Assembly: GCF_001027925.1 (NCBI RefSeq)
Contig: NZ_LECT01000029.1
Coordinates: 1-64,000 of the forward strand
Direction: 5' to 3'
DNA: 64,000 nucleotides
Source: Rhodopirellula islandica
Lineage (GTDB): Bacteria > Planctomycetota > Planctomycetia > Pirellulales > Pirellulaceae
Made by a program: the position numbers and the translations under genes. Shown piece by piece: positions 16,917-26,363 of this stretch. The stretch's first letter is position 1. The number at the start of each line of letters is the position of its first letter. A model generated the notes under the pieces. The model searched no databases. It saw only the letters and a list, made by a program, of their open reading frames with translations, and had not been told where the DNA came from.

Positions 16917-18638
16917 CTATTCCAAGCGTCGATACCGCTTGGAAAACACCAGCATCGTGACCATCCACCAGCCTCCCAGAAACAAGGGGGCTGCCTCCGG
17001 GAACGCGATGGATGCGAACGCCATCCCGATGAAGCCCATCCCCAGAAGCGCGCTGCCGCCCCACATGTGTCCCGCAATGGCGATGAAGGCGAACCCGCTC
17101 ATGATGCACGCCATCACCATCACGCCGGAGTGATCCAGGTAGCCGCTGATCCACAGCAGATTGATGCTGGACAACGCGACGAGGTAGCCCAGCCACACCG
17201 ACCAAACCGGGCGTTCCGCCGACACTCGCGGCAACCACAGCCCGTCGCGTGCGCGGCCAATCACCCATGCAATCCCGACCAACATTGCCACCCGCGGGAC
17301 AAAGTAGCCCCAAAACGCGGGCGCACTCCATGCCGCCAAGTCGTGCGGTGTGTCGAGATAAATCCACTTCATGACCACAAACATCGCGACGTGAGTGGCC
17401 AACACCACGTAGCCAATCCGGCGGAGAGCCAATCCCCAATTCTGGAAAGCATGCAGGTGCTGATCCCGTGCCAGCTCTCGCGACATTCGATGCACCAAAC
17501 CATCTGGCGCAGCAAGCGGTGTGTCACCTTCCAAGATCCGATCCAGATCATCGGCCAAATCGTCAGCGGATCGATAACGTTCGCTCGGGACAAACGCCAT
17601 CGCTCGTTCGATCACGTGATCCAAGTCCACCAATTCGGACAAACGTGGCATGCCGCCCGGCCAAGCCAGTCGCAGCGAAGGGGGTTCGTCGGACAACACG
17701 CGGGAAAGCACTTCCGCTGTCGAATCACCACGATGGGGAGGTGCCCCTGTCAACATCGCGAAAAGAATTCCCCCCAAGGCGTACACATCCACGGCGTCGG
17801 TGAGGTCCCCCGACCCGCGAGCCTGTTCGGGACTCATGAAGTGGGGCGTTCCGAGGACCTGCCCGTTGCGAGTCAACTCCGGCGCATCGCGATGAAACTT
17901 GGCCAATCCAAAGTCGACAATCTTCGGAACACCCTCGTCCAACAACACATTCTCGGGCTTCAGATCGCGGTGGATGATCCCGCGGGAGTGTGCGTAGGCC
18001 ACTCCGCGACAGATGTCACGCACCAAAGTGACGGTCTGCATCACGCACGCCTTCAGCTCCGCCTTGGCCAGCCCCTCTGCATTCCAGCAGGCCCGCCTTT
18101 CATCGACTTGCATCTGCAACGAATCGCCGTTGACCATTGGCATCACGAAGTAGTCGATCCCTCGCCAACATCCGATGCTGTGAATGGCCAAAATGTTCGG
18201 ATGGGAAAGCGACGCCGCCGCTTCGCTTTCCACGCGAAAACGCACCCGCATTTCGTCGTTGGCCAGGACACCGTCCCCAATCAGCTTGATCGCGACCACA
18301 CGCCGGAGTGAATCCTGCTTGGCTTCGTAGACCACCCCCATTCCGCCGCGAGCGACCTCTCGCACGAGTCGAAACTCACCGATCATCTGACCAACCAACG
18401 ACACGGGTTCAGGCTCTTCACTGCCCAACCAGCGGTGGTTTCGGAAAAAGTCTTTCAGATCGTCAGCGTGTTCTGGATGTCGCTGCAGGTACTCGTGAGG
18501 ATCCGGTCGTTCGCCTTCCTCTTCGCGCAACAGAATTTCTGCCAACACGGAATCCAGGCTCGAAGGCGAATCGGAATCGTTCACAAGATCTTCAATGCAA
18601 GAAAAATGGCCGAAAAACGCCATGCGTTTCCCGGCCAT
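16917..18638 (-). CDS. Membrane Ser/Thr protein kinase
   Basis: A 573-residue protein. An N-terminal segment (PDPHEYLQRHPEHADDLKDFF) typical of planctomycete kinases precedes a full Hanks-type domain of about 260 residues: Gly loop ARGGMGVVYEA, catalytic lysine VVAIKLI, HRDLKPENVLLD, DFGLAKF and FMSPEQARG. The C-terminal third has about six hydrophobic segments (IGYVVLATHVAMFVVMKWIY onward) and no recognisable extracellular sensor, so the stimulus is unknown. It stands alone. The start may be 18638 or the next Met at 18623; neither has a good ribosome-binding site. Confidence 0.9.
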   Translation of the reverse strand: MAGKRMAFFGHFSCIEDLVNDSDSPSSLDSVLAEILLREEEGERPDPHEYLQRHPEHADDLKDFFRNHRWLGSEEPEPVSLVGQMIGEFRLVREVARGGMGVVYEAKQDSLRRVVAIKLIGDGVLANDEMRVRFRVESEAAASLSHPNILAIHSIGCWRGIDYFVMPMVNGDSLQMQVDERRACWNAEGLAKAELKACVMQTVTLVRDICRGVAYAHSRGIIHRDLKPENVLLDEGVPKIVDFGLAKFHRDAPELTRNGQVLGTPHFMSPEQARGSGDLTDAVDVYALGGILFAMLTGAPPHRGDSTAEVLSRVLSDEPPSLRLAWPGGMPRLSELVDLDHVIERAMAFVPSERYRSADDLADDLDRILEGDTPLAAPDGLVHRMSRELARDQHLHAFQNWGLALRRIGYVVLATHVAMFVVMKWIYLDTPHDLAAWSAPAFWGYFVPRVAMLVGIAWVIGRARDGLWLPRVSAERPVWSVWLGYLVALSSINLLWISGYLDHSGVMVMACIMSGFAFIAIAGHMWGGSALLGMGFIGMAFASIAFPEAAPLFLGGWWMVTMLVFSKRYRRLE

Positions 18639-18729
18639 TGTAGCTTGAGTCCACGGCAGTCGCCCAATGCATCCTCACATCGCAGGCAACTTCCAACCGC
18701 TGTGTCCTGACGCGTTTCTCGTGGCCCGG

Positions 18730-20166
18730 TCAGGCAATCAACTCGTGAATCACTTCCCCACCGAACTGCGACAGTTGTTTGTAGCGTCCGCCGTGGAAAT
18801 ACGTGAGTTTGTTGTCATCCAACCCCAACAAGTTCAGCATGGTCACGTGCACGTCACGAATCGGGTGAACACACTCAACTGCTTTGGCACCGATCTCATC
18901 GGTCGCCCCCACGACGGCTCCTCGACGGGTGCCACCGCCCGCGAACCACATCGTCATCGCATCGATGTTGTGATCCCGTCCCAACGCGGTCACGCCACCC
19001 CGATAATTGTTGTCGGGGGTACGTCCAAACTCACCCGTCCAAACGACCAATGTGTCATCCAACATCCCGCGCTGTTTCAAATCTTTGATCAACGCCGCGA
19101 TCGGCTTGTCGACACTCTTGATTCGAGCCGCGTGCCCTCGTTCCAAGTAGTCATGGCTGTCCCATCCCCCCGAGAAGATCTGCACGAAGCGAACGCCTTC
19201 TTCGACCATTCGGCGAGCCATCAAGCATTGCTTGCCAAACGCGGCGGTTTCCGGATCATCCAGGCCATAGGAATCCAAAACATGTTGTGGTTCAGTTTGC
19301 AAATCGATCAAGTTGGGAACCGAGGTTTGCATGCGGAACGCCAGTTCATAACTTTCCATCCGTGCGGCGAGTTCTCCCGCGTTGGGATGCTGCTTCAGCG
19401 AACTGGATTGCAAGTGATCTTGGTTGAGTCCAGCCAATTCATCGAGCATTCGTCGCTGGTGCTGGCGGGTGCGGTAGTCACCTGGCTTCAGATCCAGGAT
19501 CGGCGAGCCTTGGGCACGTAGGGTGGTGCCTTGGTAATAGGCAGGCAAAAAACCATTGGACCAGTTCGCGCTACCAGCCTGTGGCATCGCGAGTTCCGTC
19601 ATCACGACAAAACCAGGCAAGTTCTGATTCTCGCTGCCCAAACCATAGGTCGCCCACGCTCCGACGGCAGGGTCACCGCCCAGCCGACTGCCAGTGTTCA
19701 TGTGCAGCAACGCCTCGGGGTGATTCAACGACTCCGCTTGGCAACCGCGATAGACACACAGTTCGTCCGCGACTTCTGGGTCCGCTAAATGGACAAACTG
19801 ATCACACATGTCCAATCCAGATTGGCCGACTTTGCGTGATTTGAACGGGCTGCCGACGTAGAAACGTTTTCCGGTGGCCAAACCCTCCGTGCGTTTTGAT
19901 TCGGTCACATGCAACCGATCCAATTCTGGCTTGGGATCAAACGTGTCCATCTGCCCAGGGCCACCCTCCATGAAGAGCATGATGACCGCCTTGGCCTTCG
20001 GCGGAATCATCGGCTTCTTCGGAGCCAACGGCGAAGCACCTGCACTGGAGCTGGAAGCGTCCACGTTGTCGGCAGCCAATTGTGACGTCAAGGCAAGCGA
20101 ACCAAGCGACGCACCAAGGCCACAAAAGAAATTGCGACGCTGCAACATTTGCCACGAAGACTGCAT
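18730..20166 (-). CDS. DUF1501 protein with Tat-type signal
   Basis: A 478-residue protein. The N-terminus (MLQRRNFFCGLGASLGSLAL) is a twin-arginine-like signal. The body has FMEGGPGQMDTFDPKP, QIFSGGWDSHDY, VVWTGEFGRTP and GRDHN, the conserved blocks of DUF1501, a sulfatase/phosphatase-fold family abundant in planctomycetes. These genes normally sit next to a DUF1549/DUF1553 cytochrome partner, and none is present here. The start may be 20166 or 20148 (Met7). Two palindromes lie 70-120 bp upstream. Confidence 0.85.
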   Translation of the reverse strand: MQSSWQMLQRRNFFCGLGASLGSLALTSQLAADNVDASSSSAGASPLAPKKPMIPPKAKAVIMLFMEGGPGQMDTFDPKPELDRLHVTESKRTEGLATGKRFYVGSPFKSRKVGQSGLDMCDQFVHLADPEVADELCVYRGCQAESLNHPEALLHMNTGSRLGGDPAVGAWATYGLGSENQNLPGFVVMTELAMPQAGSANWSNGFLPAYYQGTTLRAQGSPILDLKPGDYRTRQHQRRMLDELAGLNQDHLQSSSLKQHPNAGELAARMESYELAFRMQTSVPNLIDLQTEPQHVLDSYGLDDPETAAFGKQCLMARRMVEEGVRFVQIFSGGWDSHDYLERGHAARIKSVDKPIAALIKDLKQRGMLDDTLVVWTGEFGRTPDNNYRGGVTALGRDHNIDAMTMWFAGGGTRRGAVVGATDEIGAKAVECVHPIRDVHVTMLNLLGLDDNKLTYFHGGRYKQLSQFGGEVIHELIA

Positions 20167-20234
20167 GGGAATTCATCTCGAATGAGGAAGGCGGGGGATT
20201 CTGCGGAACACCCTATTCTAGCCGACCCCCTTTC

Positions 20235-20247
20235 GATTCGTCGAATC
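20235..20247. promoter_or_regulatory. 13-bp palindrome upstream of the DUF1501 gene
   Basis: The palindrome GATTCGTCGAATC has 6-base arms around one base, 69 bp before the DUF1501 start at 20166. It has the size of an operator half-pair. No known regulator is assigned. Confidence 0.35.
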
Positions 20248-20270
20248 TATAGGGGACCTTTCGACCAATC

Positions 20271-20286
20271 CGGCTCAATTGAGCCG
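20271..20286. terminator. 16-bp perfect palindrome after the 1084-residue gene
   Basis: CGGCTCAATTGAGCCG lies 14 bases past the stop of the minus-strand gene ending at 20300 and before the next gene on that strand. It could be a terminator stem, though it lacks a T-run and has no loop, or a dimer-binding operator. Confidence 0.3.
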
Positions 20287-20299
20287 CGTCTTCTATAGA

Positions 20300-23200
20300 T
20301 CAGGGTTGCGCGTCAAAGGAATGGTTGATCACTCGATTCCCGTCTTGCTCAATGGCACGCAACCACATTCGTGTGCCCACCAATTGACCGCCCATTGGCC
20401 AGTCAATGTTGCGTTCGACGGTCTCACGAGGTGGCAGCACCAACACCCGTCGCTCGTACTGACGCTCTCGGCCGGCAAACAACAGGCAGTCGAAATTGGT
20501 CAGCCGATTGGTGTGATTCACCATCTCGATTTTGACTCGCAACCGACCTCCCTGATCGTCATCGATCAAGCGAGTGCTGACCCGGATGTCAAATCCGTCC
20601 GGGCCGATGCTCATGGTCCGATGAACTCGAATCAAGGTCGGAGGCAACGTTTCAAAACGAAAGTCCAGTGGCAGTTGGTACGCACCGATCGTGGCATTGT
20701 TCTCCAGTGTCACGCCAAAATCGACCTGATTGGATTCCTTGGGAAGCAAGTTCCAGGGTTTCAGACCCGCGTCCAAACGCCAAGAATCCGGAGCCACCAT
20801 GGCCAGCTCGCCAGACAACGACTGCTTGATCGGATTCCGGAACCGGACGCCCAGAGGTTGCTGAAGTCCCAGCAATGAATCAATCCGAGTTCGATCGAGA
20901 CGGACGGACATTCGAAAGTCGGCAAGTGATTGATCGATCCCGACGTAGAATTTGGGCACGCGATCGACGACCAAACGGTGCACGCGGCGTCCCTCATGTT
21001 GAATCACTTCAACTGGTTTGCGACGTCCCCAGACATCCACTTCATAAACGTTTTCCCCCAAGTACAGATGCTCGAGGTTTGGCGAGTCCGACCACACCAT
21101 CAGCACCGATTCTGTCTCACCTCGAAACACAATGTTGTCGCTATGGTTTTGCAATCGCAGTGATCCTGCATTGGTGCGATGCCCCAGCAGCAGACTGGTC
21201 GTTCGAAACGGGAGGAGCAGTTCATCCGGACGCCCGTCGCGGGTCAGGACCGCAGCGTCCTCCTCCATGGGTGCGCTCAAGAATGCCGCCCCCACCCTGT
21301 GGCCTCGTGTTGCGGCCATCCGAAGCACCAAGTCGCTGATCCGAGAATCGAGGTCGTATTTCCTTCGTGAGATGGGATTGATCGTCAACCAAGTGGCCGG
21401 AAGACGTGCCGCCGTCGCCCCACCCGCCATCACCGCCTCCTCGCGTGCTTTCACTTCGCGATCCAACATCGCGTCCATCTCCGCCGCCGTCAGTGGCGAC
21501 GGTGAGTGAAGATGCAACCCTCGCCAACTGTCGCCCACGGATTCAGGTCGGGTATCAACCCAGGACCACGCGATCATGGTCTGAATCGGCTGCCCGAACC
21601 CTTGCAAGCCCGTGGAGATTCGTTCCAACGTTTCAAGTATGTTGGATTGCCCCATGAAGCTCTGATCTTCATCGGCGCCCAATTGCCACAACCGAATTCG
21701 CGTCGTCATTCGATTCATAAGCGGTTCCAACTCGGGCCGCCACGCGGATTCATCTCGCAGCAGATTGGCCACCCGAGTGTCCGATTGCTCCCGCAGTTGG
21801 TAAGCCGGCAGACGCTCCTCCGGCGGTTGATCCAGCAATCCGATGGGTTGAATTCCAAGGTCACGCAAACGAAACGCAAGCATCGCTGCCGCATCGGCAT
21901 GATCACTTTCGTCGGGACCAAACCAGACCGGCAGCTTCGCCCATCCGATGCCTACCAGTTGCATCCACTTCGCCAATTCCCGTTCACGCAACTTGCCTTT
22001 TCGGTGCCGTTCCATGATCTCTTGGGGAACCGTCCATCCAAACGGGGTCGGATCGATGACGTCCGATTCCGATTGAAACGTCGCCAGAGACGGCAATCCA
22101 AGAATCGACTCTTGCGAGCGAGATGGATCGCCAAATTCGGCGGGATCATTCGTGATTCGCCCCAACACCACAAAGGAGGTTTCGTTTGCCAGGGACGCAC
22201 CGCGTTCGTTTTCCATCGAAGCCGCGATGCGATAGAAGCCAGGCTTGAGGTCACTCAGATCCCATCGGTACCGCAGGGAACTCGACCCATCCAGTTCCAC
22301 GCCTGCTTGGCTGGGCGAAGCACCGTCCGCCACCGATGAATCCTCATCGTCCTCCCCTTCACCAGGCCGTTCGGATTGCAGGCTCTCCTCCGCCTCGGCT
22401 TCTTCTGCAAGCAACCGCGCCGCTTCTTCGACCGGATCGATCGCTCGCGAGAACGTTCCGAGCGTTTTGCGTTCGTGATTGTACAACCTCAGTCGCAATC
22501 GAGTGTGCTCATTGGACAATCCCAACATCTCACTCATCACGACCACCGTCTGACCCGGCAAGTACACACCCAGGTCATGATCCGTCGCGATTTTCAACTG
22601 AGGGAATTGTCGAAACATCACGTTGTCAAAACCGACTTTTCCGGTGATGTCTTCCAGCCCATCCTCCCCGCCACCCACCATCAATCGAACGTACATGCGA
22701 TCCGATTTTCGCGGCGGCAACAGGTCCTTCAGCACCAACGTGGTCCAGTCCGTTGTTTTCGTGACGTGTTCCGTTTCACGAACTCCCAGTTCATTGCCTT
22801 CCGCATCTTGAAACACGACTTGTGCGAAGACGTGATCGTGAACCAGTCCCTCCGTCCGAACATCCACGCTGAACTGATATTGAAAGGTTGGGTTGGCTGG
22901 CAACGAAGGCGACTCGACTCGGGCCAGTCCACCATCCAGCCGAATCGTCAAGCAGCGGTCCACCAGCAAATCGGCCATCGACGGTGGCAACGGTGACAAC
23001 TCGGGATAGAGTCGCCGCAGTTTTTGCCAAGGCCGAAGGGCCGCCGTGTCCAGAGGCAAGACAGCCTTCTCAAGTTCCCGATCACGGGCCTCGATCTGAA
23101 TGCTGACGTAGTTGGGATACCCAGACCCGTCATAACGCAGCCAGTTGTCCGGCCAGCCGCCGAAATCCTTGTCGGAAGCTCGCGAAAAATCCCATCGGAA

Positions 23201-23554
23201 TCGCCTCAGTCCGGCTGGTCCGCGAGTCGATTCCACGCTGCTCCGCTCGATCAACGCTTCCCGCGGAATGCGTTCCCGTCTCTGCCGCTCATAGCGGGAC
23301 AGGTTCTGGGCATCCGCCTGGGGAAGTGCATTCCCCACCAACATCCAAACCAGAATGACACTCGCCAAGATCGTACGTGGCCAAGCGTCCCGGCAGACGG
23401 CCCCATTCGGCCCCCCAAGAAGCCATCCACTTGCGTCCTGCCCCCGTGCTATCCGCAAACCCACAACAAATCTGTGAAACACGCGACCCCGGCTCGATGT
23501 TTGCGACCGGAAGGCGTATTGTGAAGGGTCGAGTTGGATCAAGCGGTCCACCAT
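20300..23554 (-). CDS. Large secreted protein of unknown function
   Basis: From ATG 23554 the protein has 1084 residues; the signal-like core TILASVILVWMLVGNALPQADA lies about 80 residues in, so the true start may be a GTG or TTG nearer to it (about 23480-23440). An early jelly-roll-like region (QYQFSVDVRTEGL ... VGFDNVMFRQF) resembles carbohydrate-binding modules. A middle region rich in Glu/Ser (EEAEAEESLQSERPGEGEDDED) is probably a linker. The remainder (WSWVDTRPESVG; LYLGENVYEVDVWGRRKPV) may be glycoside-hydrolase-like, but no catalytic pair can be identified. It is divergent from the isomerase-like gene with only 32 bases between the chosen starts. Confidence 0.6.
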   Translation of the reverse strand: MVDRLIQLDPSQYAFRSQTSSRGRVFHRFVVGLRIARGQDASGWLLGGPNGAVCRDAWPRTILASVILVWMLVGNALPQADAQNLSRYERQRRERIPREALIERSSVESTRGPAGLRRFRWDFSRASDKDFGGWPDNWLRYDGSGYPNYVSIQIEARDRELEKAVLPLDTAALRPWQKLRRLYPELSPLPPSMADLLVDRCLTIRLDGGLARVESPSLPANPTFQYQFSVDVRTEGLVHDHVFAQVVFQDAEGNELGVRETEHVTKTTDWTTLVLKDLLPPRKSDRMYVRLMVGGGEDGLEDITGKVGFDNVMFRQFPQLKIATDHDLGVYLPGQTVVVMSEMLGLSNEHTRLRLRLYNHERKTLGTFSRAIDPVEEAARLLAEEAEAEESLQSERPGEGEDDEDSSVADGASPSQAGVELDGSSSLRYRWDLSDLKPGFYRIAASMENERGASLANETSFVVLGRITNDPAEFGDPSRSQESILGLPSLATFQSESDVIDPTPFGWTVPQEIMERHRKGKLRERELAKWMQLVGIGWAKLPVWFGPDESDHADAAAMLAFRLRDLGIQPIGLLDQPPEERLPAYQLREQSDTRVANLLRDESAWRPELEPLMNRMTTRIRLWQLGADEDQSFMGQSNILETLERISTGLQGFGQPIQTMIAWSWVDTRPESVGDSWRGLHLHSPSPLTAAEMDAMLDREVKAREEAVMAGGATAARLPATWLTINPISRRKYDLDSRISDLVLRMAATRGHRVGAAFLSAPMEEDAAVLTRDGRPDELLLPFRTTSLLLGHRTNAGSLRLQNHSDNIVFRGETESVLMVWSDSPNLEHLYLGENVYEVDVWGRRKPVEVIQHEGRRVHRLVVDRVPKFYVGIDQSLADFRMSVRLDRTRIDSLLGLQQPLGVRFRNPIKQSLSGELAMVAPDSWRLDAGLKPWNLLPKESNQVDFGVTLENNATIGAYQLPLDFRFETLPPTLIRVHRTMSIGPDGFDIRVSTRLIDDDQGGRLRVKIEMVNHTNRLTNFDCLLFAGRERQYERRVLVLPPRETVERNIDWPMGGQLVGTRMWLRAIEQDGNRVINHSFDAQP

Positions 23555-23586
23555 GACCTGGTTGCCTGCATCGGAGAACGAATCGA

Positions 23587-24573
23587 TTGGCTGAATTGAA
23601 ACTTGCCGTCCGGATGGACGCCATCCCGGGTACCGGCGCCTCTGCCACCGCACTGCGTAAGTCATTGACCATCGCAGCCTCGATGGGCGTTCGAAGTGTC
23701 GAACTGTGTGGTCGCACCCACGTGCCCGTATCTGATTTGTCGGACACTGGCGTACGGACCTTGCGGAAAATCCTGGACGATTTGAATTTGCGGATTGCAT
23801 CCATCCGGTTTCCAACCCGGTTTGGGTACGATGTGACGGACCATTTGGATGAGCGAGTCGACGCCACCAAATCGGCGATGAAAACGGCTTACCGCTTGGG
23901 AGCACCGTTGATCGTCAATCAAATCGGAACCGTTCCGCCGCGACCTCAAAACATTGACCAAGCTGTCAAAAAAGCAGGCAGCGCGCTGCTCCTCGATCCG
24001 TCCGCGAAAGCAGGCGAATCCGATTGGAGCAACGATTTGCCAGCCGACTTGGCGGCAGAACTCGCCAATTCAATCGCGGCCTCCCGAATCGGCAAAGCAA
24101 TCGCCGGCCAAGGTGTGGCGGGCAGCGACGCATCCCGGTGGGAAACATTGCGTGAAGTCATGGATGATCTGGGCCGCTATGGCGCCAAAGTGGGCTGTTT
24201 CTTGGCCGCTGAAACCGGAACCGAATCTGGCACCGACTTGGCTGCCCTGCTGGATGCGATCCCGGACAGCTTCATTCCAGTGGCCTTGAACCCGGGCCAG
24301 TTGATCATCAACCGATTCCGAGTGGACGAGGCCATCAACGCACTCGGTTCACGGATTTCAATCGTGCATGCCGTGGACGGTGTCTTGGACCTGGCCGCCG
24401 GTCGCGGGATGGCGGTCCCGGTCGGCGAAGGCACCGCGGACTTCCCTGCCTTGTTGGGGCAACTGGAAGACATTCCATTCCGCGGACCGATTGTCGTCGG
24501 CCGACCAGAAATGCGTCCAGAGACCGCCATCATGGAATTGCAGCAGAGCCTGGAATACTTGCGGAACCTCTAA
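23587..24573 (+). CDS. Sugar phosphate isomerase/epimerase-like TIM barrel
   Basis: A 328-residue protein of the xylose-isomerase-like TIM-barrel superfamily. Signs are the strand-helix rhythm with MGVRSVELCGRTH, RIASIRFPTRFGYD, GCFLAAETGTESG (a glutamate at the fourth barrel strand) and ISIVHAVDG. The usual ExD/H metal ligands are incomplete by eye, so the exact reaction is unknown. The start is uncertain: TTG at 23587 gives MAELKLAVRMD, while the first ATG is at 23614. The stop TAA (24571-24573) is the first three bases of a palindromic repeat element (separate entry). Confidence 0.7.
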   Translation: MAELKLAVRMDAIPGTGASATALRKSLTIAASMGVRSVELCGRTHVPVSDLSDTGVRTLRKILDDLNLRIASIRFPTRFGYDVTDHLDERVDATKSAMKTAYRLGAPLIVNQIGTVPPRPQNIDQAVKKAGSALLLDPSAKAGESDWSNDLPADLAAELANSIAASRIGKAIAGQGVAGSDASRWETLREVMDDLGRYGAKVGCFLAAETGTESGTDLAALLDAIPDSFIPVALNPGQLIINRFRVDEAINALGSRISIVHAVDGVLDLAAGRGMAVPVGEGTADFPALLGQLEDIPFRGPIVVGRPEMRPETAIMELQQSLEYLRNL

Positions 24574-24699
24574 GCAGGTCGGAAGGAATGATCGGGCATG
24601 ATCATGTGAGCCGTTTGGGCGTTCGCCCCGGTTGTACGTGGAAGCAACGACGCTTGCCGAAACAGTCCCAATGCCGAAAGACTCCTGCCGACCTGCTTA
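24571..24699. mobile_element. Palindromic element, family B, copy 2 (129 bp)
   Basis: The inverted ends TAAGCAGGTCGG (24571-24582) and CCGACCTGCTTA (24688-24699) are perfect over 12 bases and extend imperfectly. The left 48 bases match the reverse complement of 4800-4850. The terminal TAA serves as the stop codon of the preceding gene. Confidence 0.75.
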
Positions 24700-24845
24700 G
24701 AGCGGTTTCCCATAACGCGAAATTGAACATCGGCCGGCCGATTGGCCGATCAAGCACCGCCTCGTGCTCCCGCGGCGGCTTGCCTGAGCCACTGCCGCGT
24801 CGCCAAGTCGTCTCATTCGGATGGAGCCCCCCTCCCATGGCGGGC

Positions 24846-26135
24846 TTAGAACCCGAGTTGCTCGGAAGATTCGCGTTCGATTTCGGTGCGGTCGTACATC
24901 GCTTGAATCAGATCCATGTCGCACTGCCGCTGTTCCACCTTCCGACGGGCGAACATCCGAGCTTGTGTGTTGATCATCACCTCCGGCGGCAACAGCGATG
25001 TCTGACCAAACAGCCGCGCGTAGTTGACGTAACTGGGCACGTTGCTGGTCACAAACCCGTACAACATGCTGCAGACACCGATCACCTTGCCGGTGAAAAT
25101 CCCGGTGTTGATGGCTGATTTGGAATAGTCGCCCATGATGCAGCCCAGAAATTGCATTCCAGAGGCCATCTTTCGATCGCCATACTCGATGTTGATTTTG
25201 CCGTAGGTGTTTTTCAGGTCACTGTTGCAGGTCCCCGCACCGAGGTTGATCCAACTGCCCAAGTAACTGTGCCCGAGGAATCCGTGGTGCTGCTTGTTCG
25301 TGTAGGCTTCGATCACGGACGCTTCGACTTCGCCGCCGATCTTGACCGTGTGTCCAAGTGCGACGCCGTCTTTGATCGCCGAGTGTTCCAGCACCCGTGT
25401 GCTGTGTCCTGCGTGCAGCGGGCCTTCTAAGAAACAGAACGGACCGACCTGAACGTTTTCATCGAGAACAATCGGACCACCCGACGTATGAATCGATGCG
25501 AATTCTCCGATCTTCACTCCGGGGCGAACAAACACACCGTCCTCACGCTGCGTGTAGTCACCATGTTCGATGCGGTAGTTGACCGAATCGTTCATCGCTG
25601 CCATGTGACCGGCAACCACTTCATGAGGCCACTGAAACGCTTTCAATGACGATCGCGAACTCACGTTTTGATGGGCGATCTGTTGCAGCCTCTCCAACGG
25701 ACTGAGTCCGACTTCCGACTTGGACGACTTCGCAATGTCACCCGCCGTGATGAATGCAGCCAACAACTCAAACTCGTTTCCATTGTCGGTGCCAATCACG
25801 GCCGCGGTCTGGCCGGCTTGGATCAACTGCTTCAGCGTTTCATAGGTCTGCACCGAGGGAATCAATCGAGCGTTGACGAGCAACACCTCTTCGTCCGCAG
25901 CAATTTCCTTGGCGGGTGATTGAAGCCCGTGATCCGCCTCTTGAATGGGCAACAAGTACTCACGAATCAACCCTTGAATCTCACAAGCCTTGCCGCCGCT
26001 TGAATTTTCTTTCGCAAGTGTCTTCAGCCAATCGATCAATCGAAAACTTGCACAGGTGATCGCGTAGGCGGGGCGAGCGTGAACAATCGGGCAGAGCTGT
26101 TCCACGCGAGTATCTTCGAAGCAGAGAATTTGCAT
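24846..26135 (-). CDS. GlmU-like sugar nucleotidyltransferase (PF13562 type)
   Basis: A 429-residue protein. The N-terminus MQILCFEDTRVEQLCPIVHARPAYAITC matches the NTP-transferase domain of the PF13562 group, which lacks the classic GxGTRM loop. The C-terminal half is a left-handed beta-helix of hexapeptide repeats (VRPGVKIGEFASIHTSGGPI, SVIEAYTNKQHHGFLGHSYLG, NLGAGTCNSDLKNTYG) like the acetyltransferase half of GlmU. Likely role: making or modifying an activated sugar. The substrate is not visible from the sequence. It is convergent with the isomerase-like gene and divergent from the next plus-strand gene. Confidence 0.8.
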   Translation of the reverse strand: MQILCFEDTRVEQLCPIVHARPAYAITCASFRLIDWLKTLAKENSSGGKACEIQGLIREYLLPIQEADHGLQSPAKEIAADEEVLLVNARLIPSVQTYETLKQLIQAGQTAAVIGTDNGNEFELLAAFITAGDIAKSSKSEVGLSPLERLQQIAHQNVSSRSSLKAFQWPHEVVAGHMAAMNDSVNYRIEHGDYTQREDGVFVRPGVKIGEFASIHTSGGPIVLDENVQVGPFCFLEGPLHAGHSTRVLEHSAIKDGVALGHTVKIGGEVEASVIEAYTNKQHHGFLGHSYLGSWINLGAGTCNSDLKNTYGKINIEYGDRKMASGMQFLGCIMGDYSKSAINTGIFTGKVIGVCSMLYGFVTSNVPSYVNYARLFGQTSLLPPEVMINTQARMFARRKVEQRQCDMDLIQAMYDRTEIERESSEQLGF

Positions 26136-26363
26136 GAGCGGGACAAGGCGTGCGGAAAGCGGAAGATCAGACGAGCGTTTGGTTCCGAGTCCGAAACCGG
26201 TTGCAACGATTAGGGAGTTTACCGGGCTTCAGGATCGAGGTCGCGGGGACAACTCGTGGCAAATCTATTGGTCGCGTGGGGTGGACGAAACTAAAGTGAA
26301 GTGAAGCACATCGCGATGCCCACCGTCGGACCCAAACAGGAAAATTCCCAAGTTTGTTTTCCA

